Below the pieces are notes generated by a model, which was given only the letters and a program-made list of their open reading frames with translations, searched no databases and was not told the DNA's origin. Made by a program: the position numbers and the translations under genes. From positions 124,001 to 188,000 of the forward strand of contig NZ_JACHJU010000005.1 in the NCBI RefSeq assembly GCF_014203795.1: a stretch of 64,000 nt of DNA, given 5' to 3'. The DNA is from Streptosporangium album. GTDB lineage: Bacteria > Actinomycetota > Actinomycetes > Streptosporangiales > Streptosporangiaceae. Below are positions 33,137 through 41,559 of the stretch, one piece after another; within the stretch, counting starts at the first letter, position 1, and every line of letters starts with the position of its first letter.

Positions 33137-34886
33137 CTACGGTTCGAGGGGACGGACAATCGTGGGCTGGGTCCCTTCGGTGTCCCGGCGGGTCGATCCG
33201 CCGGCGATGCGCCGCATGATCGCGGCGATGGCGGAGGGGTGGGTGAGGTGCGGGTGGTGTCCGGTGGCGGGGATGGTCGTGACGGTGGCCGGGCCGGGAT
33301 CGCCGACCAGCAGATCCAGCTGTCCGGCAACGATGTGGACCGGGACTGAGACCGGCTTGGTTCCGCTGAGCAGGGCTTGGAGGGTGGCGCGTTCGGTGGG
33401 GTGGTTCGCGGCCCGGAGCCAGTGGGCCGTACGGCGGGCGACGCCAGGCCGGTGCAGTTGGGCGGCGGCGCTCGCGATGGCCCGATGGGCTCCGTCTGAG
33501 GAAGCGCCGCTGGAGCCGAGGAGCGAGGTCGCGAGACGGTCGGCGGAGTGGGCGACGATGACGGGTCGGGTTCGTACGGGCGCCAGCAGATCGGTGAGCC
33601 AGTCCAGTGGGGTGGCCGCGGTGGGGGCCGAGCGGCCGAGTCCCGGCAGGTCGGTGACGAGGGTGGGGGCTTCGTCCGGTTCGCTGAGTACTCCCTGCCA
33701 GGATTCACCGTCGAGGGGAAGACCGTGTAGGAGGACGAAGTCGGGCGAGGTCCTGTCCCCGGCGGCATAGGTCCGGGATCCGGCGACTTCGTGGAAGCCC
33801 CCGGGAAGCACGGCCGAGGCCGTCCCGAATCTGTCCGCTACCAGCCGATCGGCCCAGCGGCGCAGCGCGGTCTCGACGGGAGGCTGTCGGAGCCCTGCGG
33901 CCTCGGCGACCCTTTCGGCTGAGGCCGTGTCGTAACGGTCTTCGGTCAGGAAGGCCAGGGTCTCGGGGTTAGCTCCGGTCAGCGCGGTTGGGAGGCGGCG
34001 GATCAGGGCCACCGGCACGAGGGTCCTCGGCGCGCGTACGCCCAGGTGGCCGGCGAGCAGCCGGATCATGTCGGGCAGGTCTGGGGTGTTCTCATCGAGC
34101 ACCCAGTGCAGGCGGCCTGGCTCGGGATCGTGTTCGGGAATCGCGGCCATGAACTTCGCGAAATGATCCACGGCCACCACGGGCACGAAGGTACGGGCGG
34201 TTCCCGGCAGCGCCGGAAGCCGGCCCGTCCACAGGTCGCGGACCAGTTCGGCCAGACCGATGTACTGGTCTGTCTCGCCCGTGGTCGAGTGGCCGATCAC
34301 GCTGCTCGGATTCACCACGGTCAGCGGGACCCCCAACTGCGCCGCGACGACCCGTACGGCCGCGTCCCCCTCGACCTTGGAGCCTTCATAAGCCCCTTTG
34401 CCTCGGTAGAGCCTCATCAGTTCGGCCTCCGGGAGCGGATACCGCGCCTGCGGGCTCAGCCCGACCCGGTAGCCCGGCACGTGGACCAGCCTGCGCAGGC
34501 CGGGCCGGGTTGCGCCCCAGCGCAGCACGTTGAGGGCGCCTTCGACATTGACCGCCCTGGCCTCCTGGCGCCGCAGCCCGAACCGGTAGATGGCGGCGGT
34601 GTTGAAAACATCCCGTACGCCTGCAAGTCGCTCGTCGTCCGCCGCGCTCAGCCCCAGGCCCGCACCGTCGGTGAGATCACCGGTCACGACCGCGAGCCGC
34701 TCGGCGGCCACGCCATGATCTTGCAGCCAGGCGCGCAACTCGCCCTCGGCGCTTGCGCCCATGCGACCCCGAGCCGGCTCGCGGACAACGGCCGCGACCG
34801 TACGGCCCTGATCCAGAAGGTGCAGCATCGTCCACCTGCCGATGAAACCGGCCGCGCCGAACACCCGAGAATAGACTGGTCTGCAT
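33137..34886 (-). CDS. SDR (NAD-epimerase-like) / alpha-beta hydrolase fusion protein, 5' end probably damaged
   Basis: About 580 residues in one frame. The first ~330 are an extended SDR: FGAAGFIGRWTMLHLLDQ, VVTGDLTDGAGLGLS, FNTAAIYRFGLRRQEARAVNVEGALNVLRW, and YEGSKVEGDAAVR in place of YxxxK. The rest is an alpha/beta hydrolase: FVLLHGLPLDGESWQGVLSEPDEAPTLVTDLPGLGRS, PVIVAHSADRLATSLLG (nucleophile region) and GHHPHLTHP. Fusions of this kind are known in actinomycetes. ATG 34886 (MQTSLFSG) is one base out of frame with the Rossmann start, so either a frameshift occurred near 34865 or an internal GTG is used. Its function is unknown. Confidence 0.65.
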
Positions 34887-34961
34887 AATCTTGTCCAGGT
34901 CGCCCCGAACACCGAAGCGGCCGGCTCATGTGGCATGGACGGAGCGTTGGCCCGGGGTGCC

Positions 34962-35187
34962 CTCAGATCCCCTCGCACCCGCACGGGCGCGGCTTCACCC
35001 TGCACCAGCTCCGGCACTCCCGGCTGACCCGCCTGGGCGAAGACGGATGGTCCGCCCCCATGCTCATGGCCCTGTCCGGCCACGAAAACATCCGCAGCCT
35101 GGCCATCCACGTCAACATCAGCACCGAAGCCGTCGCCGCGCTCGCCGAACAGGACCATGAGTGGCACGCACGGTTCCGAGGGGGCCG
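34962..35187 (+). pseudogene. Tyrosine recombinase (phage-type integrase) C-terminal fragment
   Basis: The frame RGFTLHQLRHSRLTRLGEDGWSAPMLMALSGHENIRSLAIHVNISTEAVAALAEQD contains the HxLRH box and the later H of the catalytic R-H-R-H/W-Y set. The final Tyr region is altered (IHVNIS instead of xYxxxS). The N-terminal SAM-like and first catalytic parts are missing. Confidence 0.75.
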
Positions 35188-35245
35188 GGGCGCAGTAATG
35201 CGCTCCGGCTACCCGCCGATCTCCGGGCACTGGAGAAGCCCATGT

Positions 35246-35800
35246 TCATCGTGGCCTGACGCTGCGACTCACCGCAGGACTCACGGCGCGGGTCGCGCGG
35301 TGCCGGCGTACCGCGTCGCGGTTGGCGCACCGCTGGGAGCAGTAGCGCTGCCGCCCGGTGCGGGAGGTGTCGGCGAAGATCATGATGCACTCGGTCACGG
35401 CGCACCGCCGAAGCCGGTGCATGCCCCGCCCCACCAGGTGCAGCGCGGTACCAACGGAGATCAGCGAGAACAGCACGGAGCCGAGCGGCTGCCGGTCGTC
35501 GCGGTAGTGCAGGTGCCAGCCGTCGCCGGCGTGCTCCGTCAGTCGCGGGTAGGCGGCGGCCGCCGCCAGCATCCGATTGACCAGCTCGGCGCGCTCACGC
35601 TCGTCGGTGGCGTCGACGACTTTCTCCCACGCCTCCAGCACGGCCTGGGTACGGTCCAGGTCCTGCGGTGTGACCGGGTGCTCCAGCGCCAGCCCGGCGG
35701 CGCGGCAGCGGTCCGCGAGCTCCTCGGCGCTCGCCGGGCGCCGGTTGGCCAGGTCTGCGGCCAGGTTCACGGCATCCTCGCCGTAAGGGTTGAGGTGCAT
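35246..35800 (-). CDS. CGNR zinc-finger / ABATE-domain protein
   Basis: A 184-residue regulator-like protein. The N-terminal ABATE domain (NPYGEDAVNLAADLANRRPASAEELADRCRAAGLALE) is followed by a helical middle part and a C-terminal zinc finger, CAVTECIMIFADTSRTGRQRYCSQRCANRDAVRRHRA, giving the four cysteines with the C-A/G-N-R signature. Such proteins are thought to be transcription factors in actinomycetes. ATG 35800 is divergent from a GNAT acetyltransferase gene with only 26 bp between them, so they probably share a control region. Confidence 0.9.
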   Translation of the reverse strand: MHLNPYGEDAVNLAADLANRRPASAEELADRCRAAGLALEHPVTPQDLDRTQAVLEAWEKVVDATDERERAELVNRMLAAAAAYPRLTEHAGDGWHLHYRDDRQPLGSVLFSLISVGTALHLVGRGMHRLRRCAVTECIMIFADTSRTGRQRYCSQRCANRDAVRRHRATRAVSPAVSRSVRPR

Positions 35801-35826
35801 AAGCCTATTACATCAGTCTGGTCGGC

Positions 35827-36330
35827 ATGGGACAAAACACCGGACACCACACCAGACGCCGCACCGATGTACGGCAGGCAGTGGAGGACGACGTCGCGGA
35901 ACTTGTACGCCTGCGGGCGTTGTTGTTCGAGACCCTCGGCGGCGACTTCTTCAACCCCTCATCAGCGGACGACGACTGGCGGGCGACCCTTGCCGCGGTG
36001 CTGAAGGAGCAGTTGACAGCGGATGCCGTGCGGATCCTCATCGTGGACGGCGACAACGGCCTCGCCGCCTGTGGCATCGGCACCATCGAGCAACGGCTGC
36101 CCGGCCCGCACCTGCGCAACGGCCGGATCGGACACGTGATCGGCGTGGTCACCGACCCGGCGCACCGGCGGCGCGGCCACAGCCGCGCGATCATGGAGGG
36201 GCTGCTCGACTGGTTCCGGGAACGTGAGGTCGCCCGAGTGGACCTGTACGCCTCCCACGCCGGCGAACCGCTCTACCGTGAACTCGGCTTCGTCGACCAC
36301 CCTGACCCCTCGCTGTACTGGCGTCCATGA
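35827..36330 (+). CDS. GNAT-family N-acetyltransferase
   Basis: A 167-residue acetyltransferase with the acetyl-CoA-binding motif VIGVVTDPAHRRRGHSRAIMEGLLDWFRE (R-x-x-G-x-G/S variant: RRRGHS) and the C-terminal LYASHAGEPLYRELGFVDH. Length and layout match small-molecule or protein N-acetyltransferases. It is divergent from the CGNR protein gene. The substrate cannot be predicted. Confidence 0.9.
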   Translation: MGQNTGHHTRRRTDVRQAVEDDVAELVRLRALLFETLGGDFFNPSSADDDWRATLAAVLKEQLTADAVRILIVDGDNGLAACGIGTIEQRLPGPHLRNGRIGHVIGVVTDPAHRRRGHSRAIMEGLLDWFREREVARVDLYASHAGEPLYRELGFVDHPDPSLYWRP

Positions 36331-36526
36331 CAGGCGACCCGCCGCGTCGTCCTCAGCCGCTCTCAAGACTCACCTTCTCCCTGACGAAGCCAGCGGTGTC
36401 CGAAACGGGCGCCGCCCACCTCCCCGGAGCGTGACATGCCCGTCGTCGACGCACCCTCACCTACCTCACCCGCACTCGCGTCAACTCAGGCCAATCCGGC
36501 GACGCGCCACCCCGGACGGGGGGCCG

Positions 36527-36700
36527 ATGAGCGTTGACGTGTTGACGCACAGCGCGTGGCGATACCGGTGGATCATCCTCGGCCTGCTCACCGATCTCAC
36601 TCACAGCTTCGCACCGGCCTGGGGACTCCTTTCCGCGATTACTACCGGGCCCCTGCATATCCGTTGGAAATTCGGCGGATACTACCGGGACCCCGTGTAG
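36527..36700 (+). pseudogene. MFS transporter N-terminal fragment ending in a dispersed repeat
   Basis: From ATG 36527 after GGGGG the frame reads MSVDVLTHSAWRYRWIILGLLTDLTHSFAPAWGLLSA, the first membrane helix of a major-facilitator permease. At about 36635 it runs into the repeat block shared with 10926-11050 and stops at 36700. The rest of the permease is gone, and the following bases belong to a TetR gene fragment. Confidence 0.65.
36635..36694 (+). repeat. Dispersed palindromic repeat, copy 2 (compact form)
   Basis: 36652-36683 is identical to 11019-11050. 36635-36654 matches the complement of 10926-10945 at 18 of 20 positions, and 36681-36694 (ACTACCGGGACCCC) matches the complement of 10926-10939 exactly. 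The block joins an MFS fragment to a TetR fragment, so it may mark a deletion end or a transposed element. Confidence 0.7.
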
Positions 36701-37055
36701 TTCACGTGGTTCTGTGCCCGGCCGCCTACCTCGGGCTGGTGCTCAGCGCCGACCCCGACGGTCGCGCCATCATCGATTCCTCCAGGCGGCCGGCCATCCA
36801 GGCCACCGGCGAGATCCTCGACCTGGACTTGGAGCGGCCTGCCGTACGGCTGGCGATGCGATCCTGGATCGCCGCGGTCAACGAGGCCGCAGTCGTCTGG
36901 CTGCAGGACAGGTGTTCGTTCCCCGCCGACGACCTGATCGAGGTGCTGATGGTCACCCTGGCCGAGCTGCTCCGCCAGGGCCGCACGCTCGGCCGGCGGC
37001 CGCCAGAGCGCGCCGCGGCCGCGCCGGAGGGCGCGGCCGCGGCTCGATCTCTCAT
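36695..37055 (+). pseudogene. TetR-family regulator C-terminal fragment
   Basis: The frame AYLGLVLSADPDGRAIIDSSRRPAIQATGEILDLDLERPAVRLAMRSWIAAVNEAAVVWLQDRCSFPADDLIEVLMVTLAELLRQGRTL is the ligand-binding half of a TetR protein. The HTH domain is missing and replaced by the repeat block. The C-terminal tail is alanine-rich. Confidence 0.7.
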
Positions 37056-37100
37056 AAGGACGATTCGGCAACCGCCTTCAGCGGTCTTACTTCATGGTGG

Positions 37101-38519
37101 TTATGGGCAGGGCGGCGTTCTGAATACCACGCCGTCCAGGAAGTTGCCGACCCCCTGGCTGCCACCCGCGGCCGACACCGAGTGAAAGGCGAATCGTGTG
37201 GTGGTCTGCCCCGGAGGTACGACGTACACCCCGGTGTAGTAGCCCCAGGCGGTGTTGCCGTCGGAGATGTCCGCAGAGGAGGCCCCGGCAGGGACCTGAG
37301 CCACGGTCGCACCCGGTGCGCCGATGAGCACCTGCATCACGTCGGTGCCCAGGCGGCCTCGGTGATACAGCGACCAGGTCATCGGTGTTCCCGGAACGGT
37401 GGGAACGTCTTGGTAGAGCGTGGAGACCTGGGTGGCATTGAGCTCGGCGAACTGCTGGCCGTCGGCTGCCGGGACCCCGCTCGCGCCGCCCCGCCAGAAC
37501 TCCAGCTTGTTGTCGGTGGCGGTGGTGCGCCAGCCGACGCTCGGGTTGGTGGAGGCGTCGGGGATGGACCAGTCGATCGTGGCCACGGGCGGCGCCTCGA
37601 AGCTGCCGTTGACCAGGTTGACCGGTACGGGGTTACAGGTGACGTTGACGGTGACCGTCGCGGTGCTGGTTCCGCAGGCGGTGGTGATGGTGTAGGTGAA
37701 GGTGTCGGGGCCGGCGAAGCCCAGGGCGGGTGTGTAGACCACGTTGCCGCCGGAGATCGTCGCGGTGCCCTTGCCCGGCTGGGTGAGGCCGCTGATCGTC
37801 GGCGAGGCCGCGGTGTCGTTGGCCAGGACGGGCACGCTGACAGCTGTGCCCTGCGGGGTGGTGGCGGTGTCGTCGGCGGCGTTGGTGGGTGAGATGGACT
37901 GCCCGTTGACGATCTGGATCGGAGGGGCGGGTGTGTTGTTGCCGAGCTGGCCCGGGGCGGCGATGACGCTGCTGATCCCGGTGGGCCGGATGGTCATGCT
38001 GTTGCCGATGGTGCCTTGCCTGACCTGGAAGGTGATGACCTTCGCGGCCGGGTCGGTCTTGGAACCCTGCGAGGTGATCGTCAGGGTGGTGCCGCTGATG
38101 GTGCCGGTCCCCGACTGGCTGACGATGTCGGCGTTGGCCAGCAGCGACGACAGGTCCCAGTTGGTGGTGTAGCTCCTGACCAGCAGCGGCCACTGGGCCG
38201 TGCGGTGCGCCAGCGTCAGGGTGAAGGTGTTGCCTGGTGTGATCTGCCCGCCCCACAGAGATGGGGAGGTGTCGACCGGGACCGACCCGCTGCCCAGCCT
38301 CATGCCGAATGCGTTCTTCCAGTAGTAGTCGACGGGGTAGGTCGCCTGTCCTTGCCGGATACAGGGCGTGTTTGCAGCTCGTGTGACAGTCTGCCGCGCA
38401 GTGGTGGCGGCGTGCGCACCGGTATCGGCCGCCACCTGTGTCCCCGATGCGGCCAGCAGCGCCGACAGGGCGCAGGCCAGCGCGGTGAGCGTGGATCTGG
38501 GTCGTTGTGAAATCAACAC
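37101..38519 (-). CDS. Large secreted protein with bacterial Ig-like domain
   Basis: A 472-residue exported protein of unknown function. The signal peptide is STLTALACALSALLAASGTQVAA. Residues ~50-200 are a beta-rich unknown domain (YYWKNAFGMRLGSGSVPVD, LTLAHRTAQWPLLV). Residues ~225-300 form a cadherin/Big_9-type Ig-like repeat (VPVLANDTAASPTISGLTQPGKGTATISGGNVVYTPALGFAGPDTFTYTITTACGT). The last ~170 form a DUF642-like or carbohydrate-binding jelly-roll (LVNGSFEAPPV...WRTTATDNKLEFWRGG...GQQFAELNA). It is probably a surface or matrix protein. It stands alone between fragments. Confidence 0.8.
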   Translation of the reverse strand: MLISQRPRSTLTALACALSALLAASGTQVAADTGAHAATTARQTVTRAANTPCIRQGQATYPVDYYWKNAFGMRLGSGSVPVDTSPSLWGGQITPGNTFTLTLAHRTAQWPLLVRSYTTNWDLSSLLANADIVSQSGTGTISGTTLTITSQGSKTDPAAKVITFQVRQGTIGNSMTIRPTGISSVIAAPGQLGNNTPAPPIQIVNGQSISPTNAADDTATTPQGTAVSVPVLANDTAASPTISGLTQPGKGTATISGGNVVYTPALGFAGPDTFTYTITTACGTSTATVTVNVTCNPVPVNLVNGSFEAPPVATIDWSIPDASTNPSVGWRTTATDNKLEFWRGGASGVPAADGQQFAELNATQVSTLYQDVPTVPGTPMTWSLYHRGRLGTDVMQVLIGAPGATVAQVPAGASSADISDGNTAWGYYTGVYVVPPGQTTTRFAFHSVSAAGGSQGVGNFLDGVVFRTPPCP

Positions 38520-38599
38520 CGAACTCCCATTCTGTCGTGAGGGATGTCTTCGTAGATCAACTTCACAGCGACGTTACCCTCTGTATTCGACCAATTGCG

Positions 38600-38800
38600 T
38601 TAGGTGTTGAATTGTGTGATCTTCGTGTCGCACCCAGGCCAGTGCCACCTGCGCCGGGGTGGCTCCGGTCCGCTCGGCCAGATATCGCCGAACAGCACCT
38701 CGTCGGTCAGCTCGACCAGCTTGGGCGCGAAGTCGCCGATCGCCTTCTGTGCCGGGGGCGGTTCTTCTGCCACGGTGATGCTTCTTGCTTTGGCGTATTG
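38600..38800 (-). pseudogene. Joined fragments: carboxymuconolactone decarboxylase family and aldo/keto reductase
   Basis: The upstream part reads PPPAQKAIGDFAPKLVELTDEVLFGDIW in one frame, a carboxymuconolactone decarboxylase-family N-terminus. In another frame it is followed by LAERTGATPAQVALAWVRH, the conserved late helix of aldo/keto reductases. The join is near 38675. Neither part has its active-site region. Confidence 0.6.
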
Positions 38801-38875
38801 GAAGTTCAGGGTGTGAGCGCATCGCCCGCGCGGTGTCGGCGCGAGCGGGACGACCTCGGCCGGGTCAGCGGTCGA

Positions 38876-38962
38876 TCATCTGCATCTGTTCGCCGGGCTG
38901 CTGTCGAGGGTGCCCAGACCGATGCGGGAGACGTCCAGATCCCTCAGCTTGATGTGTTTCAC
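38876..38962 (-). pseudogene. Aldo/keto reductase N-terminal stub
   Basis: From GTG 38962 (after AGAGGAG) the frame gives 28 residues starting MKHIKLRDLDVSRIGLGT and then an early stop. This is the conserved beginning of an aldo/keto reductase (VSxxGLGTMG). It and the C-terminal piece at 38600-38675 may be the two ends of one gene interrupted by the decarboxylase fragment. Confidence 0.65.
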
Positions 38963-39065
38963 AGTCGCTGCTCCTCTTCTCGGATACCCGGGGGCACCCG
39001 GCGCCGCACGCCGGGCGCCCCCCGTTCGTCGGCTCGTCGCGGGTTGATCGCGAGGCGCATGGCGC

Positions 39066-39524
39066 TCAGGGGCGGGTGAGCACCTTCAGCGCCTGGCGGT
39101 CGGCCATCGCGTGGTAGCCGCCCGGCGCGTCCTCCAGGCTGATGGTGCGGTCGAACACCCGGCCCGGCTCGATCCTGCCGTCGAGCACCTCGGGCAGCAG
39201 TTCCGCGATGTAGGCACGGGCCGGGGCCACGCCGCAGGTGAGGGTGATGTTGCGCAACCGCGCCGTCGCCGATCACCGTCACCGACGTGCGCGGCCCGAC
39301 CCCGGCCGTCACTCCGAGCCGACGTCCTCCACCACGCCAAGAAACTTGTGGCCGATGCGCCGGCCCTGCTCGGTGGCCGGCATCGACTCATAAGGCCACA
39401 GGTCGCTGCCGCAGATGCACGAGCGCAGCACGCGCACCACCGCGTCGATGGGCTCCTGCAGTACCGGGTCGGGCTCGTCCTGCACCCGCACGTCACCGAC
39501 ACCGTAGATCAAGGTTGCTCGCAT
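39066..39524 (-). pseudogene. Zinc-dependent alcohol dehydrogenase with large internal deletion
   Basis: The N-terminal part from ATG 39524 reads MRATLIYGVGDVRVQDEPDPVL, then SCICGSDLWPYES (zinc-ligand Cys region) and GHKFLGVVEDVG. A short nucleotide-fold piece in another frame (SVTVIGDGAVA) follows. The C-terminus is at 39066-39257 (CGVAPARAYIAELLPEVLDGRIEPGRVFDRTISLEDAPGGYHAMADRQALKVL). About 150 residues are missing in two deletions. Confidence 0.8.
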
Positions 39525-39599
39525 GAAGATCTTCCGATCAAATCGTCTCGTCGTCAGGGGTACCCCGGGGGTGGCCGATATCGGCTGATCGGCAGGCCT

Positions 39600-40030
39600 G
39601 TTCCATTCGATCAGCACCGGCTACTACGCCCGCCTGGAGCAAGGCAGGATCCAAGTATCCGCACCCGTCCTGGGCGTCCTGGCCTGCGTGCTGAATCTGG
39701 ATGACGACCAGCGCGACTACCTGTTCGGGCTGGCCGGAAGGACATCGCACGCCCGCGCCGGCGGGCCCCCGACGACCCCCGCCTGACCGCCCTCGTGGGC
39801 GAGCTGTCGGTGCAAGACCCCGACTTCCGGCAGTGGTGGGCCGCGCACCATGTGGCCAGCAAGGGCGCCGGCACCAAAACCCTCCACCACCCCGTCGCCG
39901 GCGACCTCACCCTCGACTGGGATATCCTCACCTGCGCCACCGACCCCGACCAGCAGCTCATCATCTGTACCGCCGAACCCGGCACCCCCTCCCACGAGCG
40001 GCTGCGCATCCTGGGTCGCCGACTCTGCCG
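39600..40030 (+). pseudogene. MmyB-type XRE regulator with internal deletion
   Basis: The first part, STGYYARLEQGRIQVSAPVLGVLACVLNLDDDQRDYLFGLAGR, is the second half of an XRE HTH domain. The second part, LVGELSVQDPDFRQWWAAHHVASKGAGTKTLHHPVAGDLTLDWDILTCATDPDQQLIICTAEPGTPSHERLRIL, is the end of the MmyB-like ligand-binding domain. Around 100 residues between them, and the start of the HTH, are absent. Confidence 0.8.
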
Positions 40031-40189
40031 AACAGCGGACACCGTCCGTCGGCAAGCACTCTCCTTGACCGCTTCGCGCTGCACCGGTCATGTACGTGAT
40101 GACTGCCTGTTATCACGTACATGGGGGAGCGACGATCACGGCCGAGCAGGCGATCTCGGCGTGTCGATCAGGAGGGGCCGCCAGGTCCG

Positions 40190-40890
40190 GGAAGATCCTC
40201 GACGGGTCCCCAGTCGGATCGATCGTGGAAGTCCCCCCACGTGCCTGTTCCCCGTGCCCGCCAGATCGTGCTCACCGCTGCCGAGCGCCGACGGCTCAAG
40301 CAGCTGCCCCACTCTCGTACCACGCCGTTCCAGCAGGTCGTCCGCGTGAGGATCGTGCTAGACGCCGCGCACGGCTACTCCAACAACATCGCCCGTCGGC
40401 AGGGGGTGGTGGTGGATACCGTCCGGTTGTGGCGTGGCCGCTACGCCGACGAGGGCTTGGCGGGGCTGGCCGACCGGCCGCGGCATCGCTGAGGGCATGT
40501 CCGTCTCGACCGTCGGCCGGATCCTCGCCCAAGACCTGATCAAGCCCTGACAGCACCGATCGTGGATCTTCATGCGGGACCCGGACTTCGCCGCCAAGGC
40601 CGAACGCGCGCTGGAACTGTATGCCCGACGCTGGGACGGTGTCCCACTCGAAGCCGGCGCGTATGTGATCTCCGACGACGAGAAGACCAGCATCCAGGCC
40701 CGGCAACGCCGCCACCCCACCCAACCGACAGCCCCGGGCAGGCCGATACGGGTCAGCAACGACTACCGGCGCGGCGGCGCCCTGGCCTATCTGGCCGCCT
40801 ATGACGTCCACCAAGCCCAGGTGATCGGCCGCTGTGAGCCGACCACCGGGATCGTCCCGTTCATGCGGAGCCTGGTCAGGCTTCCTTGGG
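40190..40890 (+). pseudogene. IS630-family transposase, multiply disrupted
   Basis: The N-terminal HTH part is readable (QIVLTAAERRRLKQLP...VDTVRLWRGRYADEGLAGLADRPRHR) up to a stop at 40490. A short piece follows (MSVSTVGRILAQDLIKP, stop). The DDE part then begins (MRDPDFAAKAERALELYARRWDGVPLEAGAYVISDDEKTSIQARQRRHPTQP...RRGGALAYLAAYDVHQAQVIGRCEPTTGIVPFM) with the first Asp in SDDEKTS. The second Asp and Glu are lost where the TetR gene's 3' end begins. This is a different IS630 subgroup from the complete copy at 5925-7146. Confidence 0.85.
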
Positions 40891-41466
40891 CGACTCGGGC
40901 CAGCCGGATTCGAGAAGATCGAAGATGGCGTTCATCGCGGCCAGGGGGTCGGGTTCCGTGCCCGCGAGCTCGGGGATCTCCAGGACGTAGCGGGCGAGAG
41001 CGCGGATGGTCATGTCGGAGGGGTCGCGGCCGCTCTCGGCGGCGATCACCTCGGCCAGGGCTCCCTCGCTGGCTATCCAGAGCTTGCGTGAGTATTCCCG
41101 CAGGGCGGGCGTGCTTACGATCAGGTCGCGCTTGCGCCGCAGTTCGGGCGGGAGATCTTCGGTGAAGGGTCCCCGGCCTGCCATGCAGCGGCGCAGGGCT
41201 TCCAGCACTGACTGGCCGGAGGGCCGGTCGCGGACCGCGGTGACCAGCCAGACGCGTCGTTCGGCGCCGTCGTCGAAGATCAGCGCTTCCTTGCCGTCCG
41301 GCACGTGCGCGAACAGGGTGGCGATGGAGACGTCCGCCTCGTCGGCGATCTGAGCGACGGTGACGCCGTCGTACCCGTACTCGGAGAACAGCCGCAACGC
41401 GGCGGCCGACAACGCCCGGCGGGTCTGTGCCTTCTTGCGCTCGCGGCGCCCCATGGTCGTCGGCAT
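40876..41466 (-). CDS. TetR-family regulator, likely repressor of the adjacent MFS exporter
   Basis: A 196-residue TetR protein from ATG 41466 (MPTTMGRRERKKAQTRRALSAAALRLFSEYGYDGVTVAQIADEADVSIATLFAHVPDGKEALIF). The HTH is residues ~25-60 and the rest is a helical ligand domain. It is divergent from a DHA2-type MFS gene, and the 93-bp gap contains CTATAGT-G-ACTATAG, a perfect operator-like palindrome. A drug-responsive repressor/exporter pair is the usual meaning of this layout. Its 3' end overlaps the IS630 remnant slightly, but the reading frame is complete. Confidence 0.88.
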   Translation of the reverse strand: MPTTMGRRERKKAQTRRALSAAALRLFSEYGYDGVTVAQIADEADVSIATLFAHVPDGKEALIFDDGAERRVWLVTAVRDRPSGQSVLEALRRCMAGRGPFTEDLPPELRRKRDLIVSTPALREYSRKLWIASEGALAEVIAAESGRDPSDMTIRALARYVLEIPELAGTEPDPLAAMNAIFDLLESGWPESPKEA

Positions 41467-41502
41467 GTCCCCATAGTACCGGAACCCGGAACTCATCTGA
41501 AT

Positions 41503-41517
41503 CTATAGTGACTATAG
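41503..41517. promoter_or_regulatory. Operator palindrome CTATAGT-G-ACTATAG
   Basis: A perfect 15-bp palindrome with a single central base, placed between the divergent TetR gene and the MFS gene and 43 bp before the MFS start. Control of the exporter by TetR is inferred. Confidence 0.75.
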
Positions 41518-41559
41518 TTTCAGAGTCAGTTCAGTTTAGTTCCAATGGAGAGATGTCCT

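Noticed and set aside
38522..38599. Promoter array for the secreted Ig-like protein
   Set aside because: The A+T-rich bases before ATG 38519 are consistent with a promoter, but no repeat or operator could be defined.
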